NCBI GenBank assembly: GCA_030867875.1
Contig: JAOWCC010000655.1
Span: 12,918,269-12,982,268, forward strand
Length of the DNA stretch: 64,000 bases
Source of the DNA: Actinernus sp. WN-2022
Taxonomy: Eukaryota; Cnidaria; Anthozoa; Actiniaria; Actinernidae
Direction: 5' to 3'
The notes beneath the pieces were generated by a model, which searched no databases, was not told the origin of the DNA, and worked only from the letters and a program-made list of their open reading frames with translations. The translations under genes were made by a program, and so were the position numbers. This document shows, in pieces, positions 36,013-47,960 of this stretch (positions within the stretch are counted from its first letter, which is position 1; every line of letters begins with the position of its first letter).

Positions 36013-36450
36013 ATGTAAGAGTTCCATGTAAATACCTCGAACGGAGGCAATAAGCCATATACATCCCGAGGGCCGGATGTCTTATTTCAGATACATTTAA
36101 GGTATTTAAGTGTCTTATTTCCCAGATACATCCCGGGAACTTGTCTCATACATCCCTTGCATTTATAACGAGCAATTCAATACAATTCACCGATATTTTG
36201 TTGTTTCTAGCTTACTATTTTCTCCAAGGAATTCATTCACCTTGGCTTCAGCCAAACTTACTAAATATCCCTATAATGATTTAGAACCTTTTCTCCGTCT
36301 TGGTACTCGCCCAAAATCTACCTAAAAAGAGCTACATCAATGAAAATGTTGCGCAAAACCTCCTCAAGTATGAAATAAGACACTTAAATACCTCGAACGT
36401 CGGCAAGTATATGGCTTATTGCCTCCGTTCTCGGTATTTAACTCTTACAT
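36013..36450. repeat. ~440 bp fold-back element
   Basis: The outer arms are inverted: ATGTAAGAGTTCCATGTAAA and CGGAGGCAATAAGCCATATA on the left, and TATATGGCTTATTGCCTCCG and ACTCTTACAT on the right. A second inner pair is present (GGTATTTAAGTGTCTTATTT and AAATAAGACACTTAAATACC). Confidence 0.8.
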
Positions 36451-36469
36451 AACGCTGAGCTCGATGGGA

Positions 36470-36735
36470 ACTTAACCTGAATCCATATTGCTTCAAGGTC
36501 ATTTTTTGTTAAGTCTCTCCGGTGAATTACTTTCAGATGTTCAGCGTAGTGCCAGCACACATCCACCACTTTTATATTTGGTCCTGTCAAGACGTATGAA
36601 TTTAAGACCGTCAATTTGGAGCTCGGTATCTGATATGGACGAGTTCAAGTGACTTTCTGTAATGCCAAGGATATCAAATCGGCAGACCTTTTGAATAACT
36701 CCTAGCTCATCAACCTTATTTCAGATCACACGGCG
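36470..36735 (-). pseudogene. LINE endonuclease (EEP) N-terminal fragment
   Basis: The minus strand reads KVDELGV, CRFDILGITESHLNSSISD and LDRTKYKSGGCVLAL. This is the start of the LINE apurinic-type endonuclease domain, with the GITESHL box that contains the metal-binding glutamate. It breaks into stops after 36560 and is truncated on both sides. It belongs to the same general CR1/Jockey group as the other LINEs here. Confidence 0.7.
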
Positions 36736-37003
36736 CTCATGTAAAACAGGAATTAGTATAGTTGTAGAGTAGAATTATAATTATTTTATGTAGTAGTATT
36801 TTTAGCATACCAATATTTAGTAGTTTTTTAGTAGAAATATTTTAGTATACCAATATTATTAGTTTCATAATGTTAGTAGTAGTTTATATCGTATCACTAT
36901 AATTAATATAATTATTATATATTTGTCTGTTTAACTTTTACTCTAAATGTTATTACCTGAGTCACACCGTGTCTAAATAAAGATTGATTGATTGATTGAT
37001 TTC
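36736..37003 (+). repeat. LINE 3' end with GATT-type tail
   Basis: AT-rich 3' UTR-like sequence ending TCTAAATAAAG followed by (ATTG)n at 36984-37001, the usual look of a CR1-type LINE terminus on the plus strand. It is opposite in orientation to the endonuclease fragment before it, so it is a separate insertion. Confidence 0.5.
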
Positions 37004-37157
37004 GAAGGCCGCAGATGTTCAAATGTGCAACTCTGAGATCTTTGGGGGGCAGAATCGAGTTCATGCATGGGCAATCTTGGTAAGATAATCCTTGCCGTAG
37101 GTAGACGAATAATCACTGTTGTCGTGCCGTAAGACCGCCGAATCCGTCGCTGTTGGG

Positions 37158-37206
37158 TTGTGTGTGGGTTGGGTTGGGTTGGGTTGGGTTGGGTTGGGTT
37201 GGGTTG
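37158..37206 (+). repeat. (TTGGG)n minisatellite
   Basis: About nine consecutive TTGGG/TGGGT units. It resembles G-rich telomere-like repeats but is not the canonical TTAGGG. Confidence 0.9.
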
Positions 37207-38541
37207 TGTGTCAGTGACAAATTCCTCATTGAATGAGAAGTCTCCTGATCTTGTCGGAAGAGAGCATAGTAGACATGTCCAGTCTAGGTAGAACTGGGAT
37301 ATGGCTTTGGTCATATTAAGACATTTTGCACGGTGTCCAAATATTACATTCGGAACATAAAATGGCGTCTTGGTTGCTGCGAACACTTTTTCCGCACTCT
37401 TTACATGGGTACCTGAAAGTAGTCTTAGCCAGAGGACCTGGGTTACTTTGAACATCCCATACAGAATTAGGCGGCTAAGTTGAAAGCTGCTGGTACCTTT
37501 CACAGTATGAAGTGCTCTTGTAGCCAAATAACGTTTCCCACGGTGTGCTTAGAAGGCTATCTGCCTACTGACTGTGAATCTGTCAGATAATGCTGTTATC
37601 GCTCTGTATGCCTATAACTTCCAATCTTTCAAGTTGAAACTTGCAGAAGTTACTTTAACTTTATATTTTCAGTTCTTCACAAAGCAAGTGAGAGGCTTCT
37701 CTGAGTAAACAGTTACCTAGCAGAAAAGAAAGTCTGAGGAATACCCTGGGAAATTCTGCACTGGTGTTTCTAGTCATATTAGTGTGGAATCTTCAGTTCC
37801 TGCATCATCAGCATGGAGTTTCCTGGCTTATTCCTCAGATGTTTCTTTGTGGCAGGATTCCACAGAACATATTAACAAACAGCTGTCATCCAAAAGTGAC
37901 AGGTAGCCAATTTATTTCAGAGGGGTTTTTGGGTGGGTTTATAACCAAGGGGGCTTATAACCAGGCGGTCTTATAACAGGGCTGGTAAATATGGTTCCTT
38001 CAAATTCAGGATTGCTCGTCAAATTTATCCTTTGCATTAATTTGCTCGCAGAATAATATCAATGTGCTTGCATGCTCGAATTTTCAGTTCGTAATCTCTC
38101 AAAAAGGCGATGTTCACATTCACCCCCTCCCCCCCTCCCCCCCCCCCCCCCCGGGGGTGGGGGGAACTCTTCCTATCTGTGAATGGTCACGCATCCTTTT
38201 GTAATTCATACGTAAGAATAATGACTGCTAAATTCAGCTAATATTTCTTCCCTTTGGTTATTACTAAGAGGATTTAAAATGAAAGTGTATTTCATCTTCA
38301 ATCTCATTGGGAACACACCATCAGACATCTGAAGAAGGGTAGTCCAAAATAAAAAAAAAAAATCCTGCAACACAAAATATCAAGGAAAAAACCTGCCTTG
38401 CACAAAAAAGGGGCCTAAAACGTGCATCTTTAGAAAGTCCGGCCTATCCCCCCCCCCCCCCCCCCCCCTTACATTTCTAATTATAGTGCTTCCATTGGAC
38501 ACTGAAAACAATTTCTTTATGGGAGTACCCTTCCTCTATAA
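37207..38541. other. No gene recognised; homopolymer C tracts
   Basis: Contains long C runs near 38126-38152 (followed by a G run) and 38449-38468. A 184-aa minus-strand frame (36973-37527) is carried by the TTGGG repeat and is not credible as a gene. Confidence 0.5.
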
Positions 38542-38797
38542 AGGTGGGACACACACTAGGGGACATTTTGTGGGAACGTGCTGCAAGGACATATTGCAGT
38601 GACACCCCTAGTATGTACTGTGCCATTTCTCGAAATAATCATGTTGCAGGGACAAAACTTTGTCTCCACGACACTTTATTTCGTGAAATGGTGCAAATGT
38701 CGTGAAATGTCCCTACGACAAGACTCACATGAAATACACACTGCAGCATTTTGCAGCGACATGTCCCTGCAAAATATCCCCTAGTGTGTGCTCACCT
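38542..38797. mobile_element. 256 bp TAA-flanked MITE
   Basis: Ends AGGTGGGACACACACTAGGG and its complement (CCCTAGTGTGTGCTCACCT) are flanked by TAA at 38539-38541 and 38798-38800. A three-base TWA-type duplication suggests a PIF/Harbinger-type non-autonomous element. Confidence 0.75.
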
Positions 38798-38800
38798 TAA

Positions 38801-39217
38801 AGAGTGTCTGGCTGCATGAATGTATAAAGCCTAGTGGGTTCTTGTTTGTTAAGAAGCGTGCAATAGGCGTAAATGCGCTGGACCCGTAGGCAGACAGTTG
38901 ACCTCTCAAATTTAAATATGTACGTTTTTCAACAGACTTTGAACAGCTCTACATCGCACACAATTATTTGCCCAAAGAAATCGTTACAGTAATCGAGGGA
39001 TAATCTTACGAAAATAAAAAAAACCTGAAGCTTGATCCATTCAAAGATTTAGCACATGGTGAAAATTAATTTTATTTACGAGATACTTTATCAATGTGAA
39101 ATGTATGGCTTCTGAATAAAATTATTTTTCATGTAAAGAATAATACAATATTTTTCAAAGGTATAATGCTAGATATTTAGATATCATAGAATACGATTTG
39201 AGCGTTTTTAAGAATAG
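38801..39217. other. No gene recognised
   Basis: AT-rich spacer between two small transposons. Confidence 0.5.
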
Positions 39218-40106
39218 GGCCGTGGTCACACTTGCGCTAGGCATACGTACCTAGCATGCAATTAGCCGTGTTTATTTAGCCTCGCGCTTGAGTGAACAGG
39301 GGTGAAGCACATTTGTGTTAATTTTAAATTATTGTTACTTCATGTGTCAGGGGCAACAGTCGAGAGCAGAAGTAGGTTTGTTGTCAAAAGAAAAATCTTC
39401 GATAGCCAGTGTTCCTTTTCTTGCTTCTTTTCTTTACTCTGCGTCGACATCAAGCAAGACTGCGACGGAAAATTTCTATGAGACGCCGTCTTCGATTTTT
39501 CAGGATCAGGAGTCTTCAAAATAGAAGACAAATGCTCCTGTCTGTTTTGCCGGCGTTAACGGTTTTGGCGGGCAATGAAATGGGGCAGGCGGGATTCCTT
39601 GAAATGTTGGCGAGCGGCCTTGAGGAACGTATTGCAAATATGAAGGAGGTGGGTGAGGATTTTGGAAGCCAAAATTGGCGCCGTATCCGCGACCAGACGC
39701 ATCTTGCACTGCAGAAAGGAATCCACCAGGGTGTATAACAGACCATAGTGGCTGATCGTTGCTTTCTTGTTGCTGGTTATTTGGAAAAGGGAACATACTA
39801 GTAACAAGACAGTAGATTATAAACGCACTCGATTCGATTTCGAAACAGCGCGGCATGAAGTTCAGTTCTGACTGAAATTTGCATTATGACAGCTCTGTCA
39901 AATTTTGTTTGCATAGCTCGCTTCTAGAGTGGTTGTACTGGAATTGCTAGAACACGTCGGCGCATTAGAAGTTTTGTATTAAGCAGCGTCGAGTTACAGA
40001 AAGCGTACGTTTGCTTCATTTCGAAGGTCACACATGCTAGCGCGGGCAGAGTACGCTATTTCTATAGTAACAACGAACTTTGCGTAGCGCAAGTGTGACC
40101 ACGGCT
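39218..40106. mobile_element. 889 bp TAG-flanked inverted-repeat element
   Basis: Terminal repeats of about 22 bp (GCCGTGGTCACACTTGCGCT, mirrored at the right end) lie between TAG triplets at 39215-39217 and 40107-40109. This is consistent with a Harbinger-like element. Inside, a minus-strand 116-aa frame (39856-39506) is Pro/Gln-rich (for example FGFQNPHPPPSYLQYVPQG) and a 109-aa plus-strand frame overlaps it (39409-39738). Neither shows a transposase or Myb domain, and at most one can be coding. Confidence 0.65.
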
Positions 40107-40187
40107 TAGATGACTGTTTTTTTTGGTTTGGTACGCGAGACCGTCGAACTCGTGTCAGAATTTTGCTTCTCAAACAGTCATTTCGAC

Positions 40188-40462
40188 TGAATAATCCAGT
40201 TTCGTATTCAAAAATTACCGCTGAATGCAATGACAACAGACGCATGTACGCAGGGTTAGCCTCATTATGAAGTTAAACAATCCTTAATACTAGCGAGAAG
40301 GTGGGCTATTCACAACACTGTATTGTTGTAGTTTCACGTTTTGCACCTTCTCGCTGGTATTTAAGAATGTTTAACTTCAGAATGCCGAGGCTAACCCTAC
40401 GTACATGCGTCTGTTGTCATTGCATTCAGCGGTAATTTTCGAATACGAAACTGGACTATTCG
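40188..40462. repeat. 275 bp fold-back hairpin
   Basis: GAATAATCCAGTTTCGTATT and the following 100 bp (TTACCGCTGAATGCAATGAC, AACAGACGCATGTACG, AGCGAGAAGGTG) are mirrored on the right with few mismatches, around a loop at about 40305-40345. Confidence 0.85.
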
Positions 40463-40574
40463 GTTAATTGCATTTTTCTTGGAAATAAAAAGATATTTTG
40501 CCTAAAAAAGTGTACAGTGCTTTTGGTTATACCTTAGCCTATCTGACTATTTTCGACCCTTACCGCTAATTACA

Positions 40575-41037
40575 ACATGCCAGCTTTGGAACAGTCTACC
40601 ATTATCGTTAAGACAGAAAGAATCTATCAGTTCCTTTAAGAGTTCTATGTGGAGTTATGTTTTTAGGCAGCAACAATCTCTAAATCATTTTATTGTATAG
40701 TTGGCAGTCTTCCATGTTCTATTTCATTAATATTTTAAAGTACTGTATATTTTATACTTTAATGACCTTGTATTAGTGTTATCTTATATTTCTGATTATA
40801 GCTAGTTACATCTCTATTGTTCAATTATTCCGTGCTTATGCACTTTCTCTCAAAGTATATATATAGTATAATAATATTTTAATGAAGTTGTAAATTGATC
40901 TCGTTTTTATCTTCTATAGTTTTGAAATTTAGCTTTTTATATAATATGTGTATTGTCAGTTATTGAGGGCCACAACTTTGTTAGCTTTGCTATTTAGTGC
41001 TACCCTCATTAGATAAAGACTTTTTATTATTATTATT
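40575..41037 (+). pseudogene. LINE ORF2 C-terminal tail and 3' UTR
   Basis: The plus strand encodes QLWNSLPLSLRQKESISSFK and continues SSMWSYVFRQQQ, the usual end of CR1/RTE-like ORF2 proteins. A 3' UTR follows, ending in AATAAAG-like sequence and a (TTA)n tail at 41019-41037. Everything upstream of the last ~40 residues is missing. Confidence 0.75.
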
Positions 41038-41044
41038 ATGTACT

Positions 41045-41146
41045 GTTTAAAACACGAACAGCAGTGTTTTATCAAGTTTAAAAATTCTAGGGCGAAGCCC
41101 GAGAATTTTTAGACTTGATAAAACACGTGCTGTGAGTGTTTTAAAC
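41045..41146. repeat. 100 bp fold-back hairpin
   Basis: GTTTAAAACACG and GTGTTTTATCAAGT pair with ACTTGATAAAACAC and GTGTTTTAAAC around AGGGCGAAGCCCG, itself a GC hairpin. Confidence 0.85.
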
Positions 41147-41694
41147 GGCTTCAAAAACGCTTTAAGAATGCAATGAAAGAAAGACGCACATCTCAAGGGA
41201 ATGGTTACTTAATGAACCATTGAACCTTTGTATTCACAACGCCATGCAAAATATTCGAGTAATCACCGCCTGCAATTACGAACATCTCAAGGGAATGACA
41301 TGAAGAAATTACCATAATATATTGTTTGAAGCGGAATTTCGCAATGCAAGAAGAATCTGCACTTGAAGGATTTGGTGTCGTGGTTTACCTCGATAAAGTT
41401 CAAGACTTGGAAAGCGATGTGACTGATATGACGGCAGACTCTAAATTTTTGACTCCGGCACAAAATATGTAAGTTTAATGCACGTTTTTATAATTTTACG
41501 GCTTTGAGTTTGGTTTAATAATTGGAACTAAACAGTGGCTCGGTAAACAAGTAATGGTAGTTGGATAACTTCATTTTAAAAATATTATCTGTGTATCTCG
41601 GTAGTCTGCTGATATTAGTAAATTTAGTGCAAAATTTGTTATCTAGGTACCTTATGTTCCGTGTACTTTTTGCCATCTTTGGGTCTTTATCAGT
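41147..41694. other. No gene recognised
   Basis: AT-rich. ACATCTCAAGGGAATG occurs twice (41188 and 41281). Confidence 0.5.
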
Positions 41695-41780
41695 GAATTC
41701 TTAATTAGGATGAAACTTTATATAAAATTTCATGTTCATTAATATTCTTTATATAAAACGTTCATCCTAATTAGCAATTC
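41695..41780. repeat. 86 bp fold-back hairpin
   Basis: GAATTCTTAATTAGGATGAA at the left and TTCATCCTAATTAGCAATTC at the right, with TTTATATAAA-type inner arms. Confidence 0.85.
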
Positions 41781-42040
41781 AGTGAGAAAGCTGAAACATC
41801 AATAGAAATTCCATTGTCTCAATCATTAACCCCGTTTCCCTATGGGACAGAATTCAAATCCCTCCGCGGGCCTTTTAGAATGATGAGATTTTATCAGGTA
41901 TAAAGGAGCATGCACGTGACTGATTTGCTTCATCTGATTGGACAAAATGCTCATTAATTATTCATGAGTTTTTGAATATTGTTTATTATTATTTATTATT
42001 ATTTATTATTATTATTAGTCGAAACCGCTAACGATAATCA
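41781..42040. repeat. Spacer ending in (ATT)n microsatellite
   Basis: ATTATT/TTATTATTT units run from about 41972 to 42017. Confidence 0.7.
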
Positions 42041-42930
42041 TACAATGGTTTCCACCCCACGATTTTTGTAAACTTCGCAGATCTTACACAAAACTTCCAA
42101 ACAATATGTTGTATTCATCGCGTTTAGTACCAAAACTAGGACTGTCCAAGTTTCTCGGCAACATTTTGGCAACTCTTCCCATTTCGAGCAACTTTGTTTT
42201 TACTTCGTGCAACTTTTTTCATTTCGAGTAACTATTTGCATTCTGAGGAATTTCTACTCATACTGAGAAATTGGAGCAGCTTTTAGTGTTTAAATTGGTC
42301 TTACTGTCATGTTCCACAATGGCTATTTAGATACTTTGGAAATTTGCTGTATAAAAGGATCATGCAGGACTTACTGTTGGAACAGTTTCGTCTTCCTGTG
42401 GTTAGTTGTCAACGCGATCTGGGCGGGTCAACGGTTATTTTAAAGAATATTCAAAAAATCTGACGATCTGTCATGCTCCACTGGCAGTGAGTCAGAAGAG
42501 CACAAGCTGGAGCAAAGCTCAGTATTCCCGAGAAAGCTGGCATATCAAGAGAACGTAAAGTGCAGACAACAGGCTGAAAACAAGCGGAATGTCCGCGGAA
42601 CAGCCGATCCAAATGTGAGTTCTTGGGATAGATTAAATCAGTTCAAAGGAGAGTATCTTACTGTGATATCTGATAAAACGCTTTACACATTGATAAACTT
42701 TGGGTTTTTTCAGTGCCTTGAAAATGTTTTAATAAAGGCTAGTAACTCCGGTTGCAGTAAACTGGCATGAAAACGCTTAGAAATCTTACTCTTATAGGGC
42801 AAATTTAGCATATTTTCATATGACGAAAAAGCGACTTCCTTAAGAAAAGGCAACTATCTGGATTTTTTGAGCAACAGTTGAGCAACTTTTTGAGAAATCT
42901 CAAGCAACGTTTTAAGAAATTTCGAGCAAC
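42041..42930. other. Partial minisatellite unit and unassigned sequence
   Basis: 42060-42135 is an isolated partial unit of the repeat that follows at 42931. The rest shows repeated GAGCAACTTT/TTTCGAGCAAC phrases (42180-42240 and 42870-42925) and no gene. Confidence 0.5.
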
Positions 42931-43410
42931 TTGTGGACAGCCCTAACCAAAACTATGATTTTGATGCTGCAACTTTATTCAATCCCTTTCTTAAGGGGGA
43001 GGGTACCACTATTAACAGGGAACGCATATGCTTTTCCACCCTTCCCCCCTCATTTTCGTAAGGCTCTCATTTCTTATACAAAATTAGCACACAATATGTT
43101 GTATTCATCGCGTTTACTACCAAAACTATGATTTGGATGCTGCAACTTTATTCAATCCCCTTCTTAAGGGGGAGGGTACCACTATTAACAGGGAATGCAT
43201 ATGCTTTTCCACCCCTCCCCCCTCATTTTTGTAAGGCTCGCAATTTGCAAACAATATGTTGTATTCGTCGTGTTTAGAACGAAAACTATGATTTTTAACC
43301 TGTAACTCCTTTTAATCCACTTTTAAATGGGGAGGTTACCGTTATTTACAGTTTTGCAAGGTTCGCAGATCTTACCCCAAATTTGATTTTAGTACCCAAA
43401 CTACGATTTT
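42931..43410 (+). repeat. Tandem repeat of ~190 bp units
   Basis: Two close units (from about 42945 and 43125) share CAAAACTATGATTT, TTAAGGGGGAGGGTACCACT, ATATGCTTTTCCACCC and CAATATGTTGTATTC. A third, more diverged unit starts near 43265. Confidence 0.8.
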
Positions 43411-44250
43411 AATGCTGTAACTTTATTTAATCCAGTTCTGGACTGGGAAATAGCAAATGGAACTTTCCCAGCATGCTTTACGGCTAAAACGGAATGGGCG
43501 ATGATTTTTTACCGGTAGAAAAGAAAATCGTAGAGACATGGGGTTTTCACCAAAATGTTACCCATAGGAAACTGCAGGAGGTCTTCTTAATTTGGTTGGC
43601 ATTAAAGTTCAGGGAGAAAATGACAGACGAAATAAAATTTCAAAATGCTTAACCCCCCCCCCCCCCTCCTGAATTTCATTTGCGCAAGTAATACATCACA
43701 AAAAAATCTAGTTGAGTGATATTAATAAGATAGGCTGTTTTTTATTCGCCTTCACTATGTGCAACATACCAAACATTAACAGCTGGAAACCATGAATTAC
43801 AAATATTCCCTACTCCACCCCCCTGGAAAAGATATATTTCATTTGTGATAGCAAACATGTTCGGAATATCATTCATGACAAAATTGATCGGTTTCCAAGA
43901 TTTCAAGTCCTGAAAATAACTACTAAATTAAAGTTAAATGGTTACCCACGCCCCGCTAGGCCAAGTGAAAGGGCGATGGATTTTTACGGGTAGAAAGGAA
44001 TGTCGTAGCAACATGGGATTTTCACTAAAGTGTTACCCATCGTAAACTGGAAATGGCCCTCTGAATTTGGTTCAAATCTACGTGAAGCAGCAGAATGACA
44101 GCCAAAACTAAATGTCATAATGGCTTACCCCCCCCCCCCCCTGAACTTCATTTGCGCGAATTAGTACGCAAAACTTTCATCTAGTTGAGTGAAATTACAT
44201 AAGATAGGCCGTTTTTTATGCCATTAGCTATGTGCTAGATACCGAACATT
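43411..44250 (+). repeat. Tandem repeat of ~470 bp units with C tracts
   Basis: Two units (about 43500-43790 and 43970-44250) share GGGCGATG, TTTTACCGGTAGAAA-like, ACATGGG, TTTTCAC, GTTACCCAT, a C13-C14 tract and GAATTTCATTTGCGC-like sequence. Confidence 0.7.
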
Positions 44251-44486
44251 AATTAATTAATTAATGATTGTATTATTTCTATGATTACCGTTAGGAATTA
44301 TTATTATTATCCCAAAAATTAACACTAACTTTTCAGAATAGTTTCTATTGTAGATCTTCGAGAATATGGAACACTCGTCACCATATTTGCGAGACACAAC
44401 TGGTCATTAGGGCAGTTTATTTTAAAAACAAGCGCCCCTAAGAGCAGCTCGTGGAAGGTCAGTTTGCTATTTTGTCATATACTAAA
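44251..44486. other. No gene recognised; (TTAA)n
   Basis: Four to five AATT units at about 44249-44266, then unassigned sequence. Confidence 0.5.
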
Positions 44487-44658
44487 AATCACGTGACCGA
44501 TGACGTCATCATTACGTCATCACCACTAAGTCATTTGTGGGGACCCAATACCATGCCTGCCCAAGTTTGAACTGTCTGGCATTAGAAATGAGGGAGATAT
44601 GGGCATCTACTTAAAATCACGTGACCAGGACGTCATCGTTGCGTCATCGTTGCGTCAT
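44487..44658 (+). repeat. ~130 bp satellite-like units, left of LINE
   Basis: Units contain AAAATCACGTGACC, GATGACGTCATC, ACCACTAAGT, GGGGACCCA, CTGGCATTAGAAATGAGGG and ATATGGGCAT. The array is interrupted by a LINE and resumes at about 47765. Confidence 0.8.
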
Positions 44659-47600
44659 ACATACATACATATACTTTATTTATACACACGGTACAAATAT
44701 CAGTCGTTACAAAGTTAAGATAAATAATATTTACAACACACTATAACTGCAATAAAAACTGTTTTACATATTTGCCGTGTGGGAGTCCGATTTGGAAAAA
44801 TGCTTTTCGGTGCCTTTTTTAAAGGTAGAAAGCGAGTTAGCCATGCGTAGATTAGATGGAAGATTGTTCCAAACGATTGCACCACTATAGCTGAAGGAAC
44901 GTTTCATGTAGTTAGTTGGTGCGTGGTTTTGGAAGAGAGAGCTTATTTTCGGAGTCCCGTAATTGGTAGTTAGTCTTATGTGGGATAAATATTTCCTGGA
45001 GATAACCTGGGGTTAGATCAGTGAAGGGACTTCTACATAGTAATAGCATTTTGCTTAATTCTTTTTAGAGAGAGCTTCTCCCAACCTAGCATATCAAGCA
45101 CACATTCTGAACTAGTATCAACTCGATTTAGTTACTATCTGGCAGCACGGTTTTGCAGTTTCTGTAGTTTGTCGGTTAGCTTTAGGGCTAAGCCATCCCA
45201 AGCTGCAATATTGAAAGAGAGGCTCTATTAAGGCTTTGTATATCTTTTCTGCAGTACTTATATCAATAAATGACCTAACTCTTTTTAGAGCACCAATGCC
45301 AGGGGAGATTTTTTTATAGATTTCATTGATATGCTTCGTCCAGGATAATGTATGGTCTATGTATAAGCCAAGAGAATTGGTGTGGTCTATCCTATTGATT
45401 TCCTTTACTTCAATATGTATGTTGATTGGAGATTCATTTTGTGTTTGCAGTTTTTTTGACGAGAACAAATGATCATGAATTCAGTTTTGGCAACATTAAG
45501 ACAGTTTATTTGCCTTGAGCCAAGTGTTGACATTTTTCAATTCGTCATTGATTTTCATTTGGAGGTCGTTTTGGCTTAAAGCATTGAAGCTTATGCTCGT
45601 ATCGTCTGCATACATTATAGGGAAACCTTCATTGAGACAGTTAGGTAGATCATTAATATAGATAAGGAAAAGTAAAGGACCAATAATTGATTCTTGAGGT
45701 ACACCACACGTTATGGGATGTGCACTAGACAGATATCCATTAACTATGCATTTTTGATTTTTGACTCCAGCTTAGATAAGACTCAAACCAGGTCAAGGTG
45801 TTCCGGTGAACTCCATATTTGGCCAATTTTAGCATAACAATGTTATGGTCTATGGTATCCAATGCTTTTTTTCAAATCGATAAAGATTACACCATTTAGT
45901 AGACCTTTATCAATGTTAATGCACAAGTTGTTGTTAGCTTCAAGTAGAGCAGAAGGTACTATGGAGTGATCGGAATCCTGACTGGTGATTAGTTAAAAGT
46001 TTATTGTCATTGAGATATTTGTAAAACTGATCATATACTAATTTTTCAAAGATTGTGGCGACGATTGGTATTACCGATATCGGGCGATAGTTATTTAGAT
46101 CGTTTTAGGGCCTTTCTTATGTACGGGGGGATACTCCAGCTAGTTTCCATTCCGAAGGGAAGATTTCCAACAATAGGGATTGATGAAATATATTTGTAAG
46201 AGAAGGAGCAACAATGTCTGCAGCTATTTTTATGAGTTTGCATGGAATTTTGTCTAGACCAGTGGCCTTTCTGCCATTAATTTCATGCAATAGTTTACAG
46301 ACATTATGAACCTCGATTTTTTTTAAAGAGAATGACTTATTCGAAGATGGTATATAAGAAAGAGGATACACGTCACATGCACCTATCTTGCGTGCCAAGT
46401 CAGGGCCAACAGATGTGAAATGCGAGTTAAATGACTCGGCAATATCAGGCGATGAGTTAATAGTTAAATCACCTACTTTGATTTCCGAGATTCTTGATTG
46501 TTTACACTGTCGACTTTAAAGCTCATTATAATTAGTAATTAGTTTCCAAGTTTTTTAGGATCGTTTTTTGTACATTCGAGATTACTTATAAAGTAATTAC
46601 GTTTAGCTTCCTTAATAGTACTATTAACAACATTCCTAGCTTTTTTGAATTGTTCCCATTCATTTTGGTCATTTGACGACACCGCTTTTCTTTTTAAAAA
46701 GTCCCTTATCTATTTTGCGAGTTAAATCCTGAGTAATCCACATTTTTGGGAAGTTCTTTTGATTCTTATAGGAGCATCTTTATCAATAGTACTCATTACG
46801 AGTTCTTTCCAATAATCCCACATATCATTAGGGTTTTGTATGCTCTGAGATTTTACACCAGCTCTTTTGTTGTAGGTCCTTGAGAAAAGACTCCTTATTA
46901 AAATTCTTAAGCTGTCTCACTTCAATAGTTTTGTGGACACTGGAGCGTGGATAACCAATTTTGCGCGTAATAAAAATTAATGAGTGATCACTGATACCAA
47001 GGTGGACGACGCCAGAATTTGAAACTTTCTCCGAACAGTTTTTAAGACACAAATCAATTAAAGTTTTCGATATAGGCGTTATCCTCGTTGGTTCAGTGAC
47101 CATCTGAGTCAGTCCATATATGTCAATAATGTTAAGTAGATTTGAAGAATTATAGTCAGGTGGATCTAATGCCAAATTACAGTTCAGATCACCTAGTAAA
47201 TAAAACTCAAAATTTAGAGCATCGAATTTGTCAATTAACTCCTCGAAAGTCGAAAACAATTCTGTGGGAGACTGTGTAGGCCTATACCAAGTACTCACAC
47301 AAAAAGACTTAGATCGGGGCTTGACGATTTCAACAGTACGGCATTCGAGTTTATCCGAATTCAGGTCTTGGACATTTATATTGCTCCGGATATACATGCA
47401 GACACCACCGCCGTTTCTGCCATTAACACTGCGGTCTTTTCTTGCGACTTCAAAGCCCGGTACATGGATTTTCTCGTCACATATGGTTTGGTCAATTTTA
47501 GTTTCATTTAAAGCTAAAATATCATTTTTTTTTATTTACGTATACACTCATGAAGATTCTAATTTCGTCAATATGAGCAAGTAAACTATTTACATTCAGA

Positions 47601-47760
47601 CAGGTCATAACCAAACCACGTCCAAAGCTTAGCGGTTTTATAAACTTACTTACTAGGAGTAAACCCTTTGCAGCTATAGCGGGATCTGCGGAACAATCTA
47701 AACAATCTGACTCCCAGGCGGCAAATTCCTAACAATCTTTGTTAATATGGGAACCGAAAT
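44659..47760 (-). pseudogene. Near-full-length LINE (minus strand), EEP endonuclease plus RT
   Basis: The 3' end (plus-strand 44659-44690) is a (CATA)n tail next to the ATAAATAAAG complement. Reading leftward from about 47600, the endonuclease domain is visible at 47397-46828 with STWYRPTQSPTELF, YLLGDLNCNL, TLIDLCLKNCSEK and GISDHSL, so the catalytic SDH is kept. The RT start follows (HEINGRKATGLDKIPCKLIK at 46300-46230), then broken frames with YADDT near 45610, and the C-terminal part at 45468-45118 (HTNSLGLYIDHTLSW). Multiple frameshifts and stops (near 46100, 45850, 45480 and elsewhere) make it inactive. It interrupts the 130 bp tandem array. The exact 5' end between 47600 and 47760 is uncertain. 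Confidence 0.88.
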
Positions 47761-47764
47761 TACG

Positions 47765-47960
47765 ATCAATCACCACTAAGTGATGGATCCACTACTATGT
47801 CTGTCCAGGTTTGAGCCGGTTGGCGTTAGATATCGGAGAGATATGGGCATGTACTTAAAATCATGTCACCGATGACGTCATCATTACATCATCGCCACTA
47901 AGTGATTTGTGGGGACCCACTACCATGCCTGTCCAGGTTTGAAGTGTCTGGCATTAGAAG
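47765..47960 (+). repeat. ~130 bp satellite-like units, right of LINE
   Basis: Continuation of 44487-44658: ACCACTAAGTGAT, CCTGTCCAGGTTTGA, AGATATGGGCATGTACTTAA and GATGACGTCATCATTAC. Confidence 0.8.

Noticed and set aside
37158..37206. Internal telomere
   Set aside because: The unit is TTGGG, not TTAGGG, and is short and isolated.
36973..37527. 184-aa minus-strand open frame
   Set aside because: It is driven by the (TTGGG)n repeat and a LINE tail; the translation is low complexity (PNPTQPNPTQ) with no domain.
44659..47760. Active LINE
   Set aside because: The endonuclease is open, but the RT region has several stops and frame changes.
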